9,744 bases of DNA from positions 1-9,744 of the forward strand of contig CAMBHV010000031.1 in assembly GCA_945867255.1 (NCBI GenBank), read 5' to 3'. Each line of letters opens with the position of its first letter. The stretch's first letter is position 1. The notes below the pieces were generated by a model. That model had not been told where the DNA came from, did no database searches, and saw only the letters and a program-made list of their open reading frames with translations. This stretch comes from an uncultured Clostridia bacterium (GTDB lineage Bacteria > Bacillota > Clostridia > Oscillospirales > Ruminococcaceae). This document shows positions 5,981 to 9,744 of the stretch, one piece after another. A program made the position numbers and the translations under genes.

Positions 5981-6679
5981 TTATTTCAATAGATGCAGCA
6001 AAGGTGAGGAACTCTCCAAAATGCTCATTTGATTACCGATTGCCTCGATATAGTGAGCATCGGAAGAAGTAAGCAAAGGCTTGTCGGCGGGCAAAAGTCC
6101 GGCGCGCATGAGCTTTTCGGCCCGCTGGGGAAATTTGATCTCGTACAAATCAAAATCTACATCCATAGGCCATCCCCCCAGCACAGAAAATACGGAGTAA
6201 CTGTCGGCGTCTGCGTGTGCAGGCGCTGGCACGCCGCCCATGCGGCGGCATAATTCCGCCACTTCTTTAAGTGACATGCGTACGGCGCCGGTCAGCAGCT
6301 TTTCAATTTGGCCCAAAACATGATCGTCCACATCCATCACCAGCTGGCGGCCCCAGACCTGTGGGTCGTAAGGAAATTCGGGCAGGGCATGGTACAGGAT
6401 ATCACCAAATTCGAGGGCTGTTTCTACGCTGGGGAAATAGCACAGCAAATGGATTTCCTCCGCTGTGTTCACTTCGATGCCCGGAAGCAGATGAATCCCA
6501 TAAGCTTGGCAGGCAATTTGCGCCGCAGGCAGATTGCGTGCGGAATTATGGTCTGTTACGGCAATCAGTTCCGCCCCGGCCAATTTTGCCATGCCAACGG
6601 CAATGGCAGGGGTAAGGTTATCATCCGCACATGGGGAAAGGCAGGTGTGAACGTGCAGATCCCCACGCAGGGTGGTCAC
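5981..6679 (-). CDS. PHP-domain metal-dependent phosphoesterase
   Basis: A 232-residue PHP (polymerase and histidinol phosphatase) domain protein, a metal-dependent phosphoesterase fold. Metal-site residues are visible: HVH at 9-11, DHN at 43-45 (VTDHNS), E69 in PGIEV, H155 in PAHAD and the late D207-x-H209 in TSSDAH. The set looks complete, so the protein is probably an active hydrolase; the substrate (nucleotide, phosphoprotein or other) is unknown. It starts at a GTG (6679) that overlaps the stop of the preceding DRTGG gene as GTGA, with only a weak AGG nearby, which points to translational coupling; the conserved RGDLHVH begins at residue 5, so no later start fits. It is the last gene of the five-gene operon and is followed at once by a terminator. 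Its place beside the HydS-like protein suggests an output or processing role, which is inference. Confidence 0.9.
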   Translation of the reverse strand: MTTLRGDLHVHTCLSPCADDNLTPAIAVGMAKLAGAELIAVTDHNSARNLPAAQIACQAYGIHLLPGIEVNTAEEIHLLCYFPSVETALEFGDILYHALPEFPYDPQVWGRQLVMDVDDHVLGQIEKLLTGAVRMSLKEVAELCRRMGGVPAPAHADADSYSVFSVLGGWPMDVDFDLYEIKFPQRAEKLMRAGLLPADKPLLTSSDAHYIEAIGNQMSILESSSPLLHLLK

Positions 6680-7020
6680 GCCTGTGGCAGCGGCAGGTTC
6701 AACTTTGCCGCCGCCAGATAAGCGGCTTCAAATTCAGGAAGCGGGGAACAATAAAGTTCCACGCCCTGTTCCTTGGCTTTTTGCAGAGCAATCGTGTCCC
6801 ATTCGGCGCCATGACACAATACCACGCAGGCACAGTCTGCCAATGCGGCCACGGCCACTGTGTTCACGTTTCCCATTACGGTAAACCAGGCGTCACCCTC
6901 TTTTGCCCGGCCCATGGCCCAGGACAGAAGATCTCCTGCAAAAATGCCATGTACGAGGTGGGCCTGTTCTCCTGCTGCATGGGTAAATCCGCAGGCAACC
7001 GCCAAATCCACAGTTTTCAT
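6676..7020 (-). CDS. DRTGG-domain protein (second of two in the operon)
   Basis: A 114-residue single-domain protein of the DRTGG type, a small Rossmann-like domain otherwise found in phosphotransacetylase N-termini and beside CBS domains; its ligand is not established. The segment AGDLLSWAMGRAKEGDAWF (residues 28-46) and VMGNVNTVAVAALADCACVVL (48-68) are the recognisable core. The ATG at 7020 overlaps the stop of the HydS-like gene (ATGA), and its own stop overlaps the PHP start (GTGA), so three genes are translationally linked. It is a distant paralog of the first protein of the operon: both have a GD/SD-x-L-x-x-V/M loop, then a strand, an NP/NV turn and a hydrophobic strand before the C-terminal half. 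It may be a regulatory or assembly partner of the HydS-like protein (inference). Confidence 0.82.
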   Translation of the reverse strand: MKTVDLAVACGFTHAAGEQAHLVHGIFAGDLLSWAMGRAKEGDAWFTVMGNVNTVAVAALADCACVVLCHGAEWDTIALQKAKEQGVELYCSPLPEFEAAYLAAAKLNLPLPQA

Positions 7021-8297
7021 GGCCCTTCATCCTTTCCCAGAGCGCGAAGTACCGCTTCCATGCGGCGGCGCATCAGCACGGTGCAGTCGTTTATGTTGGC
7101 TTGGCCGCGCACTACATCTTCGGCCAATGCGGCACAGGTGGGGGCGCCACAGCTGCCACAATCCAGGCCGGGAAGCTGGCCAAGGATCTCCTCCATACGG
7201 CTGTAACGAGCAAAGCGTTCGCTGCGCGTGCGGCCCAGCTCCAATACTGGTTCATATGTCAAATCTGTATCCCACAACATCTCGTGAGGGATACTGCCGG
7301 ACAGGTGGTTTTTGCTGACAGGTACATAGCGGCGCATGCGCTTTATTTTTGCCTTAGCAATGTAAGGATTCTCTACTTGCAGCACACCGCCTACACATCC
7401 GCCCGCACAGGCGTTGAGTTCTACAAATTCCAAATCCGGATATTTTTCGTCTTCCAGATCTTCCAACACACGGATGACATTTTCAATTCCGTCTGCTGCA
7501 AGATAGCTGTCGGTAGAAACGAGGCCGGCGGCTTCTCCACCGCTTTCTGCCCAGCCCAATCCAATGCGTCCGGCGCTGGCCAGGTAATCCACTTGTGTGA
7601 TTTTTTTCATAGAGGCCAGCAATTGCGGGTAGATATCTTTAATGGCTACTGCGCCGTCCACCTCACTGTGCGAAGAGCCTACGGGCGCGCGTGTGGCCGT
7701 TACTTTTGCCGGGCAAGGCGTCAGAAAAATACAGCCGATTTTTTCTTTCGCTAGCCCGGTTTTCCGCATGGCATCTTTTTTTGCCAGACGTGCAGCAAGT
7801 TCGATGGGGGCCACAAGAGGCAATACATGATCGATCAGCTGTGGAAAACGCACACGAATCAGCTTTGTGACAGCGGGGCAGGCAGAACTGATGACGGGCC
7901 TTTTGATGTTGCCCATCTGAAGTAACCGGCGTGTGGCGTCGCTGACGAGTTCGGCCGCTTTGGCCACTTCGAACACACCGTGAAACCCCATATCCAGCAA
8001 GGCTTCCAGCAAGAGGTCCTGCTCCTCCAAGTTATTATACTGCCCGTATAAACTTGGCGGAGGAAGCGCTATAGTATACTCAAAGTTTTGCAAAATGGAA
8101 ATGGGGTCCGTGATTGCTTTTTTAGCGTGGTGTGGGCAGATTCGAATGCATTCCCCGCAATCGATACAACGTTCCTTCAAAATGTGTGCTTTTCCGTCTC
8201 GCACCCGGATAGCCTCTGTAGGGCAGCGCTTGATACAGTTGATGCAGCCCATGCAAAGCTGCTTATCAAGCATAACGGAATGGGTAAATTGCTCCAA
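7017..8297 (-). CDS. HydS-like [FeFe]-hydrogenase-related iron-sulfur protein (putative sensory type)
   Basis: A 426-residue protein. Two ferredoxin [4Fe-4S] motifs come first (C15, C18, C21, C25 and C44, C47, C50, C54). The hydrogenase large-subunit domain (about 75-355) follows, then a C-terminal Fes-type four-cysteine motif (C380, C383, C388, C405). The H-cluster motifs are altered: TSCCP is SSACP (A139, C140), MPCxxKxxE is TPCPAK with the Lys kept (C195, K198) and the Glu replaced, and the third is NACAGGC (C297, C301). All four cubane cysteines are therefore present, but the proton-shuttling Cys before C140 is Ala. From literature memory, this change is seen in group C/D putative sensory hydrogenases. 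There is no PAS domain. The start is TTG (8297) with AGGAGG (8310-8305) 7 bases away; the next ATG would lose residues 1-8. The neighbours suggest redox or H2 sensing (inference). Confidence 0.9.
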   Translation of the reverse strand: MEQFTHSVMLDKQLCMGCINCIKRCPTEAIRVRDGKAHILKERCIDCGECIRICPHHAKKAITDPISILQNFEYTIALPPPSLYGQYNNLEEQDLLLEALLDMGFHGVFEVAKAAELVSDATRRLLQMGNIKRPVISSACPAVTKLIRVRFPQLIDHVLPLVAPIELAARLAKKDAMRKTGLAKEKIGCIFLTPCPAKVTATRAPVGSSHSEVDGAVAIKDIYPQLLASMKKITQVDYLASAGRIGLGWAESGGEAAGLVSTDSYLAADGIENVIRVLEDLEDEKYPDLEFVELNACAGGCVGGVLQVENPYIAKAKIKRMRRYVPVSKNHLSGSIPHEMLWDTDLTYEPVLELGRTRSERFARYSRMEEILGQLPGLDCGSCGAPTCAALAEDVVRGQANINDCTVLMRRRMEAVLRALGKDEGP

Positions 8298-8333
8298 CGG
8301 GCTGCCTCCTTTCCCTGAAAAGGCGAATGCGGA

Positions 8334-8759
8334 TCAATCCACATGTACCGCCATTTTGATTGTAGTCCCCACGCCGACGGTGGATTGAATATCAAACTCA
8401 TCAGAATATTTTTTCATGTTGGGCAGGCCCATGCCTGCGCCGAATCCCAAGCTGCGCACTTCATCAGGCGCGGTGGAATATCCTTCGCTCATAGCCAGTG
8501 GAATATCTGCGATGCCGGGGCCCTGATCGGAAAGCGTCATGCACACAGCATCATCGGTGATCTGCACATCGATTTCTCCGCCATGCGCATGGATGGCAAG
8601 ATTGATTTCTCCCTCGTACAGAGCAATGGATACCTTGCGCACAGCTTCGGGAGGGATGCCCAGCTTTTTTAAGCGCAACTTTAAATCCGCGCTGGCCTCA
8701 CCGGCGCGTGTAAAATCGTCGCCCGGTACCGTGTAATGTAAATAGATACAATCCGGCAT
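8334..8759 (-). CDS. RsbW-like GHKL ATPase/anti-sigma-type serine kinase
   Basis: A 141-residue stand-alone HATPase domain. The N box is EGEINLAIHA (residues 49-58), G1 is DQGPGI (78-83), G2 is GFGAGMGLPNMKK (105-117), and GVGTT is near 129-133. There is no histidine phosphoacceptor domain, which fits the anti-sigma/serine-kinase branch (RsbW, SpoIIAB) rather than a two-component kinase. I set the start at ATG 8759, one base after the upstream stop, because AAGGGGG (8777-8771) is 11 bases away; the frame's GTG at 8771 would sit inside that ribosome binding site. A 36-base gap separates it from the HydS-like gene. In this operon it may phosphorylate a partner in response to the iron-sulfur protein; no anti-sigma antagonist or sigma factor is seen in the window. 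Confidence 0.87.
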   Translation of the reverse strand: MPDCIYLHYTVPGDDFTRAGEASADLKLRLKKLGIPPEAVRKVSIALYEGEINLAIHAHGGEIDVQITDDAVCMTLSDQGPGIADIPLAMSEGYSTAPDEVRSLGFGAGMGLPNMKKYSDEFDIQSTVGVGTTIKMAVHVD

Positions 8760-8760
8760 A

Positions 8761-9108
8761 TCAGTTGACACCCCCTTGCAGCCCCTGGCTGTACAGAAGG
8801 CCGCAGGCGGTAAACATGGTTTTGTCTGTTGTCATCACGGCGATACCGCGCGCTTCTGCCAAAGAAATCAGCATGGCGTCTGGTTTTTTGCCGCGCACAA
8901 ATACAATGCAAACCATGTCCATCATGTCAGCTGTGCGCACCACTTGAGGGTTGTTCAGGCCGGTCAGCAGCACGGCCTGATCTTTTACATAGGCAAGCAC
9001 ATCGCTCATCATGTCGCTTCCGCACGCGGTGTGCACTTCGCGTGAGCAATCTGCATGTTCCGTGAGAAGGTGGGCGTCCAGGATTTCGATGATGCGAGAT
9101 ATCGTCAT
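8761..9108 (-). CDS. DRTGG-domain protein (first gene of the HydS-like operon)
   Basis: A 115-residue protein whose core, VLLTGLNNPQVVRTADMMDM (residues 46-65), then VCIVFVRGKKPD and a C-terminal TTDKTMFTACGLLYSQGL, matches the DRTGG-domain proteins that accompany [FeFe]-hydrogenase loci in Clostridia. It is soluble, with no signal peptide or membrane segment. AAGGAG (9124-9119) lies 10 bases before the ATG at 9108; another ATG at 9113 is in a different frame. It is the promoter-proximal gene of the operon and its stop is one base from the ATPase start, so the two are probably co-translated. No enzymatic motif is visible; a small-molecule-binding or protein-docking role is possible but unproven. 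Confidence 0.83.
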   Translation of the reverse strand: MTISRIIEILDAHLLTEHADCSREVHTACGSDMMSDVLAYVKDQAVLLTGLNNPQVVRTADMMDMVCIVFVRGKKPDAMLISLAEARGIAVMTTDKTMFTACGLLYSQGLQGGVN

Positions 9109-9191
9109 GTCATGTCAACTCCTTCGCGATGTGATGCGCCCCGCTGCGGCAAACGCGACAGGCATCAGACGAGGCTTGCCCGTTGCATATC

Positions 9192-9209
9192 ACTGTTCAT
9201 GGGGACAGT
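9192..9209 (-). other. Stem-loop near the predicted 5' end of the HydS-like operon mRNA
   Basis: ACTGTTC (9192-9198) and GGACAGT (9203-9209) can form a 7-bp stem, with one G-U pair in the + strand reading, around ATGG. It falls directly downstream of the - strand -10, at the expected transcript start. It could be a 5' stabilising structure or a DNA operator. Confidence 0.4.
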
Positions 9210-9213
9210 TATT

Positions 9214-9219
9214 ATTATA
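9214..9219 (-). promoter_or_regulatory. Candidate -10 element for the HydS-like operon
   Basis: On the - strand TATAAT (9219-9214) lies about 105 bases upstream of the first ATG. No good -35 is seen at 17 bases (GTGCTT-like). This is the best -10 match between the operon and the divergent hydC promoter. Confidence 0.5.
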
Positions 9220-9306
9220 AAGCATCCCCCTTCAAAAAGCACTTGAGCGTATTGCACAGTTTTTTGAAGAATGTTTTGTGTGTAAATGTAAAAAAACAGG
9301 TTTTTA

Positions 9307-9324
9307 TTGTCGCTTTTTTAACAA
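9307..9324. promoter_or_regulatory. Candidate Rex operator at the hydC promoter
   Basis: TTGTCGC-TTTT-TTAACAA has the exact 7-4-7 geometry of the Rex consensus TTGTTAA-N4-TTAACAA. The right half is perfect and the left matches TTGT. It ends 9 bases before the -10, covering the -35 region, where binding would block transcription. Rex is the NADH/NAD+-sensing repressor known to control fermentation and hydrogenase genes in Clostridia. Confidence 0.5.
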
Positions 9325-9330
9325 GCTATA

Positions 9331-9339
9331 TGCTATAAT
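9331..9339 (+). promoter_or_regulatory. Extended -10 promoter for hydC
   Basis: TGCTATAAT (9331-9339): a consensus -10 with TGn extension, 71 bases upstream of the hydC ATG. The -35 region is T-rich with no clear hexamer and is overlapped by the Rex-like site. Confidence 0.7.
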
Positions 9340-9349
9340 ATATAGGTAT

Positions 9350-9377
9350 ACAGGCAAAGGACAGCCGCTTTGCCTGT
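9350..9377 (+). other. Perfect 10-bp stem-loop in the hydC leader
   Basis: ACAGGCAAAG (9350-9359) and CTTTGCCTGT (9368-9377) pair exactly around GACAGCCG. It starts about 11 bases after the -10, so it forms the very 5' end of the predicted transcript, and it lies 16 bases before the ribosome binding site. No T-run follows, so it is not a terminator; a 5' stabiliser or regulator-binding site is more likely. Confidence 0.6.
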
Positions 9378-9410
9378 GGAAACTATGATTTATGGGAGGG
9401 TCATATCATT

Positions 9411-9744
9411 ATGAGGCGCTTTTCCACAGTGCCCTTCAAGGGTACGAAAGAGCAGGAAGCACAGCTTCGTTCCTGGCTTGAAGAGCACAAGACTATGCCA
9501 GGTGTGGCAATGCCAGCTTTGCAGAAAGCACAGGAGATTTATGGTTATCTGCCTATCGAGGTGCAGCGCATCGTGGCCGATGAGCTTGGTAAGCCTCTGG
9601 CGGAGATATACGGTATTTCCACATTTTATTCGCAGTTCAGCCTTTGCCCGAAAGGTGAATATAAAATCAGCGTTTGCCTGGGCACGGCGTGCTATGTAAA
9701 GGGCAGCGGCAAGATCTACGAGAAGCTGCAGGAAAAACTGCATA
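9411..9744 (+). CDS. hydC: [2Fe-2S] thioredoxin-like subunit of bifurcating [FeFe]-hydrogenase (HydC/NuoE), 3' truncated
   Basis: The first 111 residues of a NuoE/24-kDa-type subunit; the frame is open through the window end, with about 50 residues missing. The helical N-terminal half (MPALQKAQEIYGYLP, residues 34-48; GISTFYSQFSLCPKGEY, 68-84) and KISVCLGTACYVKGSG (85-100) are typical. C89 and C94 are the first two of the four cysteines that ligate the [2Fe-2S] cluster. In anaerobic Clostridia this subunit works with HydB (NuoF-like) and HydA to couple NADH and reduced ferredoxin oxidation to H2 formation. The ATG at 9411 has GGGAGGG (9394-9400) 10 bases upstream. It probably opens the structural hydrogenase operon, whose hydB and hydA genes would lie beyond the window. 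An NADH-dependent formate dehydrogenase or NuoE of complex I is less likely given the HydS-like neighbour. Confidence 0.88.
   Translation, partial: MRRFSTVPFKGTKEQEAQLRSWLEEHKTMPGVAMPALQKAQEIYGYLPIEVQRIVADELGKPLAEIYGISTFYSQFSLCPKGEYKISVCLGTACYVKGSGKIYEKLQEKLH

Noticed and set aside
7101..7754. Long + strand frame (217 codons) antisense to the HydS-like gene
   Set aside because: A shadow of a gene with clear iron-sulfur motifs on the other strand; no ribosome binding site and no family resemblance.
7017..8297. Annotating the HydS-like protein as the catalytic hydrogenase HydA
   Set aside because: The proton-shuttle cysteine and the MPCxxKxxE glutamate are missing, and the structural operon starts separately with hydC on the other strand.
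1..9744. Mobile element, prophage, CRISPR array or tRNA/rRNA gene
   Set aside because: No transposase, integrase, regularly spaced repeats, cloverleaf-like sequence or rRNA-like segment was seen on either strand.

Overview
The window looks like a chromosomal segment of an anaerobic Firmicute of the class Clostridia, most likely an Oscillospiraceae/Ruminococcaceae-type gut bacterium. The grounds are the strong AGGAGG-type ribosome binding sites, extended -10 promoters, an electron-bifurcating [FeFe]-hydrogenase locus with the DRTGG/PHP accessory genes typical of Clostridia, and moderately GC-rich coding DNA with AT-rich intergenic regions. This placement is inference from gene content; no ribosomal RNA or other phylogenetic marker is present. 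No tRNA, rRNA, insertion sequence or CRISPR array was seen.

Layout. (1) 1-586: the 3' part of argH (arginine biosynthesis) on the + strand, closed by a perfect 17-bp inverted-repeat terminator. (2) 680-1044: a sparse stretch with a possible 43-residue protein on the - strand, an orphan + strand terminator and an AT-rich palindrome. (3) 1045-3699, - strand: a GNAT acetyltransferase, a glutamyl-Q tRNA(Asp) synthetase (gluQ, TTG start overlapping the preceding stop) and a WYL-domain regulator. A well-formed extended -10 promoter precedes the GNAT gene. (4) 3924-5623, + strand: a PlsC-type acyltransferase, a coupled 60-residue basic ORF, and an unusual protein joining an IclR-type winged helix to a GNAT acetyltransferase. 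Two bidirectional terminators follow at 5739-5779 and 5957-5976, where the two strands converge. (5) 5981-9108, - strand: a tightly packed five-gene operon, in order of transcription DRTGG protein, RsbW-like ATPase, HydS-like [FeFe]-hydrogenase-related iron-sulfur protein, second DRTGG protein, PHP-domain protein. (6) 9411-end, + strand: start of hydC/nuoE, the thioredoxin-like [2Fe-2S] subunit of a bifurcating hydrogenase.

The most interesting part is regions 5 and 6 together. The HydS-like protein keeps all four cysteines expected to hold the H-cluster cubane but has alanine where catalytic hydrogenases have the proton-shuttling cysteine. This is the pattern associated with putative sensory hydrogenases. 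It is encoded with a kinase-like ATPase and a PHP protein that could transmit a signal, and it lies divergently from the hydrogenase operon. The shared 302-bp intergenic region has a promoter for each direction, a Rex-like (NADH/NAD+-responsive) operator candidate on the hydC side, and a stem-loop at the predicted 5' end of both transcripts. I read the locus as a possible H2/redox-sensing module controlling fermentative hydrogen metabolism; the control link is inference.
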